Source of the DNA: Rallus limicola
Lineage: Eukaryota; Chordata; Aves; Gruiformes; Rallidae
NCBI GenBank assembly: GCA_022605955.1
Contig: JAKCOZ010000003.1
Location: forward strand, 55,056,179 to 55,120,178
DNA: 64,000 nt
Reading direction: 5' to 3'
Shown here: positions 49,906 through 62,945 of the stretch, one piece after another
Position numbering within the stretch: the stretch's first letter is position 1
Layout: each line of letters starts with the position of its first letter
Notes under the pieces: model-generated
What the model saw: only the letters and a program-made list of their open reading frames with translations
What the model was told of the DNA's origin: nothing
Databases searched by the model: none
Program-made: the position numbers and the translations under genes

Positions 49906-52900
49906 GTTGATATAAATGTTGAATATTTTTCTATCTGTTGTGATAGCAATATATGAACACCCAGAGATGCAAAATAAGAATAAAGTTGGAGTGTCTCAAA
50001 AATAATTAATTAATTTGAAGCAAAGAAACAGTGCTGTGAACCACTTGGATTTGATGTCACTGGGCTCCAATATAGAAGAATAGCTCACTGCATATATAGA
50101 CATTATGAATAGTAAGAAACAATTTTCCAGTTGCTGTTGTAACACATCTGCTTGAGTGCTGACAGAACTACCTTTATGGATGTGGCCATATACCCCTAAA
50201 TAGAGGTTATGATGTCAGTTGGGTGCAACTTGTGCCCTCTATTTCATGGAGTAATGCTAAGTGGAAAGAGTATCTTAACATTTCTGCCAAAATATATGGG
50301 TCTGTTTGAAGTAGTACAATGAGCTGAGCTAGACACTGCACTCTAGCCAACATCAGCTGAAGAGGCAAAAGGTGCAGGAAGAGAACTAGGAGGCAGTATT
50401 TTATTTTCTGTGAAATTAATTTGGCTGCTTGAAGACCAAGGTCCTTTTTACAGGGATTCTTTGTTAACCAGAGAAGATATTAAACATGTTTGAGATCTAG
50501 AAACATGAAAGGAAAGCACAAGCAGAAAGCATAGGGAAGACATCTCTTTGCCTTTGAGGTGCTTGTGTCACTTCAGACCAATGCTCTGCTGTGTCACTAG
50601 TCAGTTGTGTGACTCGTTGTGGTTTTAAGCTACTCACCAAGTGTGTAGACGAAAAGAGTAGCTCATGGGCTTAAACTGGTATGTCAAAACTATTAACAGC
50701 ATGCAGGCATATGTTGTTTCCCTTCTGAATCTTGGTTTCACAGTTCCCATTTTAGGTCACACTATGCAAATCCTTTTGGCTAAGAGTAAGGCAAAAAAAT
50801 ATTATTTGAAAAAGTGAGTAACTAGCTTCTCAGAAAATTGGTGAGTAATTATTTTTAAAAAATCCACCAGCAAACAAAAACTATTATATTCAGTCAAAAT
50901 CTTTTCCCATCTTGAATCTTCCTAGAGAATTAACACCAAACGAATATGCCTTGGTTTTACACCTAGATGGATCCCTTTTTAATTTAAACACTCTAAAAGA
51001 ATGTGAAGCACATAGTTAATAGAGGTTCTTATATTTTTGATATAAAAAAATGGCCAGTGGTGTTTGTTATGGTTGTCTATTATGATACAATATTATCAGT
51101 CCTCACTAGTTTACTCTGAGTCTTCTCATATTTCACACTTTTTTTTTAACAGTCCTGAAAATAGAGTAATGAACATATCAGTATCAGTCAGCTTCATTAA
51201 AAGGAAAATGAACTTCATCTTACTGCTCTATCGCCAATCTGAAAATAAGTTCAGGATGTGAGGTAAACAAAGACAGACTCCAGTATGTGTAACAGGCAGA
51301 GTCTCACTATTATTTAGCTCTAATGCATGATTTTTAAAAGCTCAAGTTTGTCACTCTTCTTTGAATGCAACAAAGGCAAGGCCTGAGAGAGGCCTGAGTG
51401 CCCAGTCATTCACTGGCTGCTCTGCAATAATGGATGGAGGACCAAAAGGCATTTTGGCTCTCACCTTGCCACCTGACTGCTTAATGTAGGGTAGCAGCTT
51501 GTCCCAAACATGGTACATTGTGAGAATCGCTGCCAGTGGGCTATTTTGCAGTTCTCAAGAGTGCCAGTACTATCTGATTCATTATACACGAGCTAGGTCA
51601 GATAAAAGGTTGGTTAAATTTTTATACTATCTTAGGCCCAGTATTCAACCAGTTCCTAGTATTGCACCAATTTGATTAGAAAGTGAATTGCTGCACTGAG
51701 AGAAAATTCAATGTTATTAATGGATGACAGAGAAACTCCTTAATTGCTTACTGTATCTTCGGCATAAGGATGTAAATATCTATCACATTTAAAATGCAAA
51801 TTGTTTCAATAGTCTAAGGAAGCAACATTTGGGAAGAGTAAAAATGTATTAAAGAGATATTCAATACATTAATTTGGTTTGTATTTACATTTCAATGAGT
51901 TAAATTTGATCTTTATTACCACTTGATAAATAACGGGGGTTTTAATAGAAACTTAGTTTACAGAATTAGGATATGGACATTGTACACAGTGAGACAATGA
52001 AAGTTTGTAAACCATTACTTATTATTTTGATGTTATTTCTTTGAAGTTTTTAAAGAAAAACATCAATAATTTAGAAGGCAATATTAAATATTTATTGATA
52101 GCTGTGTTCTATGTTTTTCTTGCAAGGTAGGTCAGGCCTGAAAAAGCTGTGCTCTCTTCTGATACATGGGTCTCATCAAATGTTGACTGAACTGACAGAG
52201 CTAATTCTCTATTAATACCATAAATGCTAAACTGAGTCTATAAAAAGCAGGATGTGTTCCTTCCAATATAGAAAGAAAAGGATTTACACAACTTGCATTT
52301 CTTGAGCTCTTGAGAAAAGGCCAATATTACACATTTGCACAAGCAGACACAGATACATAAACAAATATGTATATGCAGCCAGTCCTTACCCATTTCTCTA
52401 GACCCTTATTACTCTGGTCCCCCTCAAAAACTACTTCTTTATTCCTAGAGATGAACAAGGTAAAAATGTTAAAGACAAAGAGATTGTTCCCTCATAGGTT
52501 TCAGGCTGAATATTTTACTGCATTTTTTAAAAGTGTACATCATTTAACTCTCCTGTTTGGGTTTTAGGCTGTGCCTACATTAGTATTTTGTTCAGAGCTG
52601 TTATAGTTTTCAAGCAAATCAATCCCCTGATCATCCCCCATGTTAGCTCTAGTTGCAGAAGCCTTCATTTGCCTTTGAAAACTCAGTTCTGGGCCTCAGC
52701 ACCAGCTGTCTCAGCATACTGATCTGCTACTATCATACCAAGTTACTTGTTGGTGTAAAAACAATTTTGGGGTGAAGAAAATTGTTGTGTGGCCTCTTTT
52801 GCTTTTTCAGTCTTTTCTACTTCAGCATATTGCATTTGGTCATACTGGGATGAATGCTCACGTTCTTTGGGCTTGGAAGTTAAGTTCTAAACTATATATT

Positions 52901-54289
52901 GAATGTTTAGGATGCTACCTAAAAGTACAAAAGTTTGTAGGAGTGAGTCAAATTCACAGGACACCATGCCACAGAATATAGCCATTTTCTGACTCAGACC
53001 ATCACTCTTTGATTTCAAGCTGTGAAGCGTTTTTAGGTCTGGTTTACATCTCTGTGTGTTTACATTCTTCCTGTGATCTGTTAAGAATTACAAATGCTTT
53101 CCTGCTCATCCATCTCTGAGGAGCTGAAGAGGAGCACCAGGAGAGCCGCCCTCAGTTTAGGCAGCTGCCAAGGTGGAGGGAGACCTGAAAGATGCTGTTC
53201 CTGCAGAGACAGAATAGGCTGTGGCCATCTGAAAAGCAGCCGGTCGCAGTGGGGGTAACTGCTTTAATACTGGAGCACAGACTGCTGCAGAGTTCAGATC
53301 CTTTCTGTAAAGTGTAATAGATTTTCTCTTCATGGATTTTAAAGGCACTGTGTAGAAAATAAGTTATAGACTATATTGACATACTGAGAGGCTGCAAGGT
53401 GCCTCACTATTCTTTGAAAGACATACTGGAACATCAGGGAGCCAAACCCAAACATTGCTTTCAGAGGCCATTATATGCTCCCCCCCCTAACATTTGTAGA
53501 CACTGAGTGACTGTGGCTTGGCAGACAGCTTCTAAAATGAATTTTATTATAACTTCAGAAATGTATAGGTTAAAGATGGTCAGTGCGTGCTTTTTCCCAC
53601 ATTCAGCTCTCATGTGGAAGCCATCCTTGAGGGCACGTTTGAAAAGCAGAACACCGTTCCCAGGAGTGCAACTGCTGGAAATGTGTAGTAAAGGTAAGCT
53701 GCATGTTGCCTTTGCAGATGGAAATTAGTCACTGTTCTATGGACCAAGTGTGCACTCAGGTTCCATCATGCAGACAGCAATGCAAGCCTGTGATGGAGAA
53801 CCATCTCGATATCACTGGCGCAGCATAGACATGGCCACAGCTACAAGTCACTACAGTGGGATCAAGGCAGGAATTTGAAATATCAGCAGTTCTTTGCTAA
53901 TTTAATCTCACCCTTCAGTGAAGTCAAAGGAATGTCTTCCTCTATTGAGGGTGGGAGGATATTTCTCACCATAGAGTAGATCTGTGCCGAAAGACATTGC
54001 TGAGACAGTGCCAATTCCCATCTAGCCTCCACTAACGATTGTATTTTTGCGTGCCTGTTTCCCATATTGCTTCTTGTGCTGCAGAGGCACACAGCCTAGA
54101 CTGTCCTGCTTGTTTCCATCAACTGGTCAATTTTTATGTGTACAAATTCTATAACCAAAGAAGCTCTTTCTAATGGCTTAGTTACATGCAACTTCATATG
54201 AAAATAGTCTGCTAGTTTTACCCAGGTCTTTGCCACCAGGATGCCTCAGTAACATACCAGTCCCAGTAAAGCATATAAAAAAGAATTGG
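49906..54289. other. Intergenic sequence
   Basis: AT-rich, with a short C run at 53480-53487. Open frames are short and resemble no family. Nothing is recognised. Confidence 0.55.
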
Positions 54290-55716
54290 GAACAGGGATA
54301 TCGTTGTCTCTGTTTCTGTCATCCATAGTGTAATTCTGTCTGGTGAAGTCCCTACTGACTAGAAAAGGGGAAATACAAACCTCATTTTTAAAAAGGGGAA
54401 AAATTAAGACCCAGGTTGGTCAGTGTCACCTCTGTGCCAGGTAAGACCATGGAGCAGATCCTCCTGGGGACTATGCTCAGGCACATGGAGAATAAGGAGG
54501 TGATTGGTGACAGTCAACATGGCTTCACTAAGTGCAAGTCGTACCTGACAAATCTGGTGGCCTTCTGTGATGGAGTAACAAAGATGGTGGACAAGGGAAG
54601 GATGATGGATATCATCTTCTTGGACTTACTCAAGGCCTTTGTCACTGTCCAGCACAACATTCTTGTCACAAAATTGTAGACCCATGGATTCAACAGATGT
54701 ACCACTCAGTGGATATGGAACTGGCTAGATGGTCACACTCAAAGTATTGTGGTGAAAGGCTCAATGTCCCTGTGGACATCTGTGATGAGTGGTGTTTCTC
54801 AGGGGTCAGTACTGGAAGTGGCACAGTTCCATATCTTTGCTGGTGACATGGACAGTGGGATCAAGTGCAGCATCAGCAAATTTGCTGAGGACACCAAGCT
54901 GTGTGGTGAGGTTGACATGCTGGAGGGACAGGATGACATCCAGAGGGACCTTGACAGTCTAGAGAGATGGGCCCATGCAAACTGCATGAAGTTCAACAAG
55001 GCCAAGTGCAAAGTCCTACTGGTGGATTGGTGCAATAACAAGCCCAATGACAGCTGGGCAGAGCATGGATTGAGAGCGGCTCTGGGGGTGCTGAGTGATG
55101 ACAAGCTCAATGTGAAGACCAACCATGTCCTGGCTGCATCAAGAACAAGGTGGCCAGCAGATTGAGGAAGGTGGTTCTCCCCCTCTGCTCTGCCTTCATG
55201 AGGCCCACCTAGAGCCCTCTGTCCAGCTCTGGGATTCCCAATACAGGAAAGATATAGAGCTTTTGGAGCAAGTCCAGAGGAGGGCCACGAAGATGATCAA
55301 GGGGCTGGAGCACCCCTCCTATGAAGACAGGCTGAAAGAGTTGGGCTTGCTCAGCTTGGAGAAGAGAAAGGTCTGTGGAGACCTAATTGGAGTGTACCAA
55401 TAGTTAAAGGGGTCCTACAGGAAAGTGGGAGAAGGATTGTTCATCAGGGAGTGCAGTGATAGGACAAGGGACAATGGCTTCAAGCTGAAAGAGGTCAGGT
55501 TTAGGTTAGATGTTAGGAAGAAATTCTTTACTATGAAGGAAGTGAGGCACTGGAATAAATTGCCCAGAGATGTTGTGGAAGCCCCATCACTGGAGTCATT
55601 CAAGGCCAGGCTAGATGGAGCTTTGGACAACTTGGTTTCATGAACGTGTCCCTGCCCATGGCAGGGCTGTTGGAACTAAATCGTTTCCAACCCAAAACCT
55701 TCTATGATTCTGTGAT
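54290..55716 (+). mobile_element. CR1 LINE, 5'-truncated (about 1.4 kb)
   Basis: Begins in the reverse transcriptase (GEVPTD-like words at 54340, then [20 protein letters not shown] and [20 protein letters not shown] in the frame 54416-54679). It continues with SGVSQGSVLEVAQFHIFAGD and FAEDTKLCGEVDMLEGQDDI (54749-55165; the catalytic box is FAED, so the first Asp is Glu). The C-terminal region follows (frame 55125-55403: YRKDIELLEQVQRRATKMIK) and then the tail (55425-55643: FFTMKEVRHWNKLPRDVVEA). It terminates ccttctatgattctgtgat. Confidence 0.92.
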
Positions 55717-58700
55717 ATCTAAATGTATAAATTGTGTTGCTATAAAATAATTAATATTGAATACATTATAATCATTGATTATGACTGTCACATTAACAAG
55801 TTTTCATGGAGGTACTACCTGTTGCATACTTAAGAGTATTTTTTAAAAGTTCAGCATGCTGAGCTCTGAATTGCTGAAAAACAATGCAGTCAAGTACATC
55901 AAAAACAGAAGTGGATGTTTTAAAGAAAAAAAAAAAAACATAAATAAAATGTCTTATTGGGTAGTGAAGTGAATTGATTTGAAAATCTGGACAGGAACAC
56001 TGAAAATATGACTCTTACTATAAAGAGGGCTGTGTGACCTTATTCTAGTATGGTGAATTTATATATTTGAGTTAGAATAAAAGATATACTTCTGCACTGG
56101 GATCCTAAGTGAGACTCTGGTGAATTCAGCACATATTAGGTTGTATAATATGCTGCTCAGGTCTCAATATTTTTACAATAGAAGTTCCTTTTTCAATGCA
56201 GTAACAAGGGCTGTTTGCTATCTCTGTTTTTCAACATTGGTATGCTTTATGAGAAAAGAAATATATGCTGTTGGAAACAGTATTGATTTCATGCAGGAAA
56301 GTTGATTAAAGTACAAGAAATGATGCAGTGTTGGCAGCAGGTAGACCTGTGGCAGCCAGTGGGGAGTTTTCTGGGCAAAAATGAATTGCTAATGAATATT
56401 TTAAAATAAAATGTGGCTGCTTTAAAGTTGGTGAAATCATAAACAAGCCAACAAAACAGAATAGCCTTCTTTAATACTAAGATTGCAAAACTGTAGCAGG
56501 CAAAAAGCAGGAGTTTGCTTTCAGGCCAGTACTGGAGGGAGGCAGTGGGGAGGTAGTGATTACCAGCTTTCCTGGTGTCTGAGATGCTGCTTCCCTTGGG
56601 TTTGGTCCACACCCAAAGGGAAATTTCCACTGATTTCAATAGACTGTGCATCCGGTCCCCTTTTAACAAGCTATTGGGTATTTTAATACACCATATGGCT
56701 CTTAATAACCAGATCACTAATAATAAAGCTCAGAAATTATATTAGGAATTCAACCGCGAAATTAGATGCAACCAGCTAAGTCAGAAGTAGAGCAACAATT
56801 AACAAAATATTGGTAAATGTGAATCTCAGAGAATCTTGTAATACCTTCATACACTGCCAAGAGAGCAGGATCTTAATTTCTCCATATTAAATGCCTCTTA
56901 CAGTAAACAATTAAACAGCACCAGCAGTTCCTTTACTCCAGCTGTCATTCTGATGACATGAGTGCTTGGGCAACTGACATCTAATTTCAGTGCCATCGGA
57001 CTGTAAATAAACTGTGAAGGCTTTGTGTCTGTGCAGTATATAGTCATTTCTCTGTGGGCCCATCTGCAGATTGCGTGTGTTTTGCCCCTTTAAAACTAAT
57101 ATGATTTCAGCCAGACAAAGAAGAATGTGGGAAAAAATAGCTTGCAAGAAATTTGAAATGATTTTTCAGTGTTTCTTTTTGGGGCAGTAATAACAGCTTA
57201 GAGTTCTGACTGTCAGAGTGAGAATAATAAAGCTGATTCCCAGAATTCAGGCTTTTTGTTTGCTCCCTTTCTTTTTCCTCATTTCACTCAGCTTGAACAA
57301 TGAAAACAGATTGGGCAGCTTTGTTATGTACAAATGCGAAACTACAGGTACAAGTAAACATTTTCTTTATTAATTTCTAACGTCCATTCAAGGTTGCCTA
57401 TTAATTTTGCATGAGGAATTGTTCAAACTTCCATTGCCTTTGTTGCTTACTGAGCCATTAACATTCTCTATGTCAGTTAGAATTACAGGTTTTGAAACAA
57501 ATGTTTGATTTCTATCATCATGTGTAATTGTTACACAGATAAAACTTTTTATCTTTTATTTCTAGATAGTTGCCTACTTAAGAGATTCTGGTGTTTTTGG
57601 AATTACACTCTCTCATCAATCTAGAAGTCACATTAAAAACCACAAATAAATAAAAGTAAGTAATGAAAAACTATTTCTGGGAGGTGACTTGGTCAAATTC
57701 AGATTCTGTGCCCCTCTCAGAAATACTTAATGTGCATTTTTTTAAATATCTGTTATCCTCATATACTCTTGGAAACCATGCCTTGGATAGGCTGAGAAAG
57801 TGTGATATTCATTGGCATTCATTTAATTAGCAATGTAAATCACTTTAGATGACATATTTTGGCAGTGTCTCTTGAAAAATGCTGCTGATTAGCTGAGAAA
57901 GAGGCAAGCACTGTAGACTTACTCCCGATTACCAAATTTTTAGGCTGTCCTTCACAGTATTCACCTTGACAAGGCTCCCTGGAACAATATGTGTGATGCG
58001 TTAGGTACCTACAAACAGGCTCATGACTGACCAGGGGGAGGCCTGACCCAGAAATTTCAAGTAGAAAAAAGAACCAAGAGAGCCAAAGCTCTCCTCAGAG
58101 GAAGTGATGCTGAGCCATGTACTTCTTTCTAGGCCAAAGACAAGCATTTTCCTCCACCCAGGATTCAGAGCTGAGAACCTTCATCTGGTGCCTAAACAAA
58201 GCCAGGCCTGCATTTCTGGCTGAAAGCTAGGGAATTTTTGCCAGATAAATGAATAAAATATCATCTGGGATAGAAAGGAGTGCTGCTCAAATACCTACTC
58301 TTGAACTGCACAGTGATGCGACAGAGATGTCCTCAATGCCTCTGTCACGGGGTATTGCATGGGGAGATAGTTTTAATACTTTCAGTTGAAACTGGTCCAG
58401 TATGTTTATCTCACAGCCTGCTGGATAAGACATTTTCCACGGAGGTGCGCAGTCTGAATTAAAATTTCTATTCAAATCAAGCACAGATACTTCCCACATC
58501 TGAGGTATGTAACCATATTGCAGACTTCTCAGGGTTTTAGCGTGAATTAGATGTGCAGCTCAGCTGTGTGGTCACCATTTGTATTAGGTTCTAGTTTTCC
58601 CATCACCAGGCATTCATTTGTTCATAGGGGAGGAATGTAGGTGAAGGACAAGAGTCTAGAATCAGTAAGCACCAGTTTAATACCTATGGGGTCATTGTTT

Positions 58701-58735
58701 AATAGCAAGGCTGCTGTGAGTACTGTTGTTTTGCG
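55717..58735. other. Intergenic sequence
   Basis: AT-rich, with an A run at 55926-55937 and a small inverted repeat near 56594-56620. No coding or transposon similarity is recognised. Confidence 0.55.
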
Positions 58736-59841
58736 TTTACATGGTGGGGCATGGGGTGGGGGCATGGGAGCAAGGCTTCTCAAGAAACAGCCTGAAGCCT
58801 TCCCTAGGCCAAACAGAATAAACACCAGACAGGCTCAAGGCTGGACCCGCTGCTGACCAAGGCCAAGCCCATCAGCAACAGTTGTAGAGCCTCTGGGAAT
58901 CACATTTAAGAGGGAAAATACCCACAAGGTGCCACTTTTTGCCACCAGAGAAGGGAATGAGAAGATGTAAGAAACTGCAGACAGCAAGGTCTGTGAAGAA
59001 GGGGGAGGAGAAGGCGCTCCAGGTGCTGGAGGGAGAGATTCCTCTGCAGCCTGTGGAGAAACCCCGGGTGTAGCAGGTTGTCCCCCTGCAGCGCATGGAA
59101 GATGATGGAGAGCATAGTTCCCACCTGCAGCCCATGCATGGAAGGCCCTGTGCTGGAGCAGGTGGAGACACTTGAAGGACACTGTGACCTGGTGCAAAGA
59201 GAGCAAGCTGTAGGCAGGACCTACAGCCTATGGAGAGAGAGGCCCAGGCTAGAGCAGGTTTGCTGGGGAACTTGGAACCCTGCGAGGTACTGTGCTGGAG
59301 CAGTCTGTTCTGAAGGCCTAAACCCCATGGAGGCCATGCTGGGGCATTTTGTGAAGAGCTGAAGCCCTGTGGGAAGGACTCACATTGGAGAAGTTAATGA
59401 AGGACTGTCTCCCATGAGAAGGACCCCACGCTGGATCAGGGGAAGGTTGTGAGGACTCCTCCTGAGGAGGAAAGAGCAGAAGAGGCAATGCATGTGGAGC
59501 TGACCCCCACCCCCATTCCCTGTCTTCCAATGCCACTTGTGGGGGTAAGAAATTATGAATAAACTTGAGCATGGGAAGAAGGGAGGGGTAGGGGAGTTGG
59601 TTTTAGATTTGTTTTTATTTCTCATTATCCTACTCTGTTAAGATTGGGTAATCGGATGCCTTTTATTCTTTGTTGAGTCTGTTTTGCTTGTGATGGTAGT
59701 TGGTGAATGACTCCTCCCTGTCCTTATTTCAACTGTGGGTCCTTTCTTTATACATTTTCTCCCCAGTCCATCTGAGGAGGGGAGTGCTAGAATGGCTTTG
59801 GTGGGCATCTGGCCTCCATCTAGGATCAAACCACCACAATT
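58736..59841 (+). mobile_element. Solo LTR of an avian endogenous retrovirus with internal minisatellite
   Basis: The right end, tctaggatcaaaccaccaca, and the block ggctttggtgggcatctggc closely match an LTR type common in bird genomes. A TATA-like cacatttaagaggg lies at 58901-58914 and an AATAAA at 59558-59563, giving + orientation. The GC-rich left part includes gaccaaggccaagcccatca. The middle (59040-59450) is a minisatellite. The left boundary is approximate because I cannot fix the 5' TG. No internal retroviral genes or second LTR are present, so it is a solo LTR. The family name is not certain (ERVL-like is my best guess). Confidence 0.7.
59040..59450 (+). repeat. Diverged minisatellite inside the LTR (about 45-bp units)
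   Basis: Roughly nine imperfect units share the skeleton ctgcagcccatggag, a 5-15 base spacer, then a form of tgctggagcaggt. Examples lie near 59044, 59085, 59129, 59220, 59300 and 59360. Unit length varies between about 40 and 60 bases. It creates several overlapping spurious open frames on both strands. Confidence 0.7.
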
Positions 59842-62689
59842 GTGAAGTTTTGTGTGTAGGACCTGGGCACCTATAGTACCCCTGGGAATCCAACTGTATT
59901 TTCAATAACAGCTCAGAAGCCAGAATTAATTTTACCTTAATTTTCTTCTGCATTAAGCATTACATTTTATCCCTGTACTTCTTTGCATGATCTCTGATAA
60001 GGCATTGTCCATCTGTATGTGCAGCAATATCTCTCAGTGAATGCTAGTCTCTTCAATACAGCTTCATTTTTCATTTTCCATTTTGCACGTCTCATTTTCT
60101 GTGGCAAAAATGCATTTTAATGTGCCAATGCTGCAAATACTTGATCCAAAGGGTTGTTCAAAATACAGGCATTTTTTTTCTGGTTTGAAGGCTTCAATTA
60201 AGTGCGTTAAAGGTTAAATTATTACTTTATCTGGCATTCAAAGATGTTGCCCTCCTTGGCTATGTAACATAATATGCTTGAACAATAACTGCACTCTATT
60301 TTTTATTATAGCATAGCTGGCCCAATTGTCCATTACTGGTTGCCTGTGATTCAGGATAATTTACAGAATTCAATGATGGAAAAGCTTTATCCATACTTTT
60401 TGGGGCATTTTTTTCTATTTTCTGTTACTCCCTGATAATTTCCTCCTTGTTTATGATGTGATGGATTTTTACATCACCCTGTTCTGCATGAACATGATTT
60501 GCATGGAAATTTTTCTAGATTTCAATAATATCCGATATCAAAGTTTGATTGCTGTCTGCTATCATTTGATAACCCTGAAACTATAAAAGCGCTGTCTGTT
60601 ACCATTTGATAACCCTGAAACTATAAAAGCCAACATCTTTTTAAAAATATATATATTTCAAATTCATATACAGAAAAATAGCTTGTCTCTAGTTGTTGTT
60701 TTGCAGAATGCTGTGGTGGAAGTGTTTCTTTCAATTACATTGACTTAACTAGTGCTCAAAATAAGGCAAATTGAAGGAGCAAAGAGTGGTATACCTTTAA
60801 TTTCTTTTCTTGAGTGTTTTCATGGTTTATTTTCACAGTAGTCCAACCTATGTAAAGCACATGTTTCAATCTTCTGGCAGCTAATAAGCCATTGAAAGCC
60901 ATGAGCTGAACTGGAGAAATGATTCTATTTGTTAACGATGAAAGCATACCTACAGAGCAGTGCTTCCTGCAACACATTCCACGCAGCGAGATTTCTAGCT
61001 GAAAGTTAGGCAATGCCTATTATTGTATCAGTAACTTGCTGTAGATGAGCATCTGAGGGTATGTTGTGTAATACTTTCATCAGTCTGAAGCACCATTTTT
61101 CAAGCAGTGAGACACACTTCACTGATAATTTGTCCAAATATCAAGTACAGTTCAGTTAAGCTTATCAATTTGGGCTTTGTAATGGTGCCGAAGCAGCTGA
61201 GATTGGAGTGAGGGTGGGCTTGCTTGCTTGAGGCAGCTTTGGGATTGTGAGGACATGACTCTAATGCTACATAAGACAGTCCAGCACCCAGAAGTTCTGA
61301 ATGAATGACCTTTGTTTGGGATGACAGTGCACAGGGAGGCAGAAACTTCTACACTGCCATAGCACCCTGGGTTGGCTGAAACAAAGAATGCAGTAGATGA
61401 ATGCCAGCTATACTGACAGGGCACATGGGCTTGGGCTGGGAAATCTGTTGGCCAGTGGTGGTACTTGCACATTTACTACTGTGTGTATGGCCATCTCCTG
61501 TGTTTGCAGTGCTCCATTTATCAGCTTCCACTTCTCAGACTTTCTGGGGACTGCAGCCCAGGGCCTGTGCTAAAGTGTCAGTAACAGGATCCTGAATTCT
61601 TTAGGAAAAAGCTCTGTAGAAGATTAAATAGTGATCTGACATGGTCTGTTTTTCTTGCTCCCCTGTGAATGCAAGCAATATCTATTTAACTTTCAGGGAC
61701 ATTTTCTAAGTTTTAAGGAAAACTTAGCACTTACACAATGCTTAATGGTGTTCATTCTTAAAAACAAATTCTAATTCTCATTTCTTCCCTGCAGCCTTGT
61801 TTTTTTTCTTACCCTTCATGCATAAACACATATCAACTTTTCACTCTCAGCTATTTTTCTTCACATTTTTTCCACCATCTTTATAGGACAAATTGTTCAA
61901 TAAGAAAAAAAACCATCCTGTCATATATATACAAAAGTAATTTGAATAAAACGACACATTCTTACTGATAGTATTTGTGACTCATTTTATCCGGTTCTTC
62001 CTGATATGTTGTAAAAAGCTCATCTATTCATGACACGTCCACAGAACATAGGCACATACTTTCTAATGTATATGGATAATGATCTGCAAGATTTTCTTGA
62101 ACTGTTTCCTCATCTTACCTATAAAATCTTCCATTGGTACATCAGATAAAAAACATAAATTTAGATGGCAAGTATTTAGTAGAAAGCAAAAGTAGCCAAC
62201 AAAAAGACCTTTATTTTATGATGAAGTTTCCTTTGAATTTCCTTGATCTTTCCTTGATTCTTTTCCCAGAATGTTTCCTGATTTGATGTGAGTGGGGGTA
62301 GCTTACATAGCTTTAGCGCTCTCTCTGACAGTTGGTGTTTGTTCTAAGTCCATCTGAACCTAACAGACCACTTTAGGTCCTTACACAATTTTTAAGTTTA
62401 CTGAAGAAGTGATGACCATATGAAAAGCCAAGGACCTACACTTCGGTATTTTCTTTCCTCAGACATAACTCCCTTATTCAAACAATTTTGCAGTAAGTGG
62501 GAATTATGCCTACCTATTCTGTTAGCAGGACAGCTAACAAATACTTCTAAATAAGGGACTTGTCTCGAGAATATTTTAAAAAGTTATCATTTTTATTTTC
62601 TTATACAGTAACACTCTAGTCATGTCATTAACAGCTCACAATTAGTGACAATAAAAGGATTAATTTGGATAGTGAAAGAAGGAAAAAAA
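59842..62689. other. Intergenic sequence
   Basis: AT-rich. It holds the 40-bp tandem duplication at 60551-60630. Open frames up to 106 codons occur but show no family resemblance. Nothing else is recognised. Confidence 0.55.
60551..60630 (+). repeat. 40-bp tandem duplication (two copies)
   Basis: Unit gctgtctgctatcatttgat + aaccctgaaactataaaagc at 60551-60590 is followed immediately by the same unit at 60591-60630, with only two differences (c/t and t/c in the first half). Confidence 0.97.
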
Positions 62690-62945
62690 AATCTCGCTCT
62701 TACTTTCAAGAAGGGTAAGAAGGATCTGGGTAACTACAGGCCCCTCAGTCTCATCTTGATACCTGGGGGAAGTAATGGAGCAGCTAATCCTGGAAACTAC
62801 TGCCAGGCCCATGAAGGACAATAAAGATATCAAGAGTAATTAACATGGATTCATGAAGAGGAACACATACTTGACTAACCTGAAAACCTATGATGAAAGG
62901 ATTGACTTTGTCAATATGGGGATAGTAGTCAATATCTGGATTCCC
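62690..62945 (+). mobile_element. CR1 LINE, internal reverse-transcriptase fragment without 3' end
   Basis: Translates with frame breaks to a KKGKKDLGNYRPLSLILIPG segment, MEQLILETTARPMKDNKD, HGFMKRNTYLTNLKTYDERI and a degraded VNIW segment, i.e. the N-terminal half of the CR1 reverse transcriptase. Unlike the other copies it lacks the C-terminal region and the 3' terminus, so it has been cut by a deletion or later rearrangement. Confidence 0.8.

Noticed and set aside
58343..58420. tgtcacggggtattgcatgg considered as a 5' LTR end
   Set aside because: No matching LTR phrases follow for almost 400 bases; the recognisable LTR sequence starts near 58736.
58835..59572. Several overlapping open frames on both strands
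   Set aside because: They fall in a solo LTR and its minisatellite; repeats without stops in several frames explain them.
61152..61472. 106-codon minus-strand open frame
   Set aside because: No domain, no CR1 similarity, and a shadow frame of similar length lies on the other strand; treated as chance.
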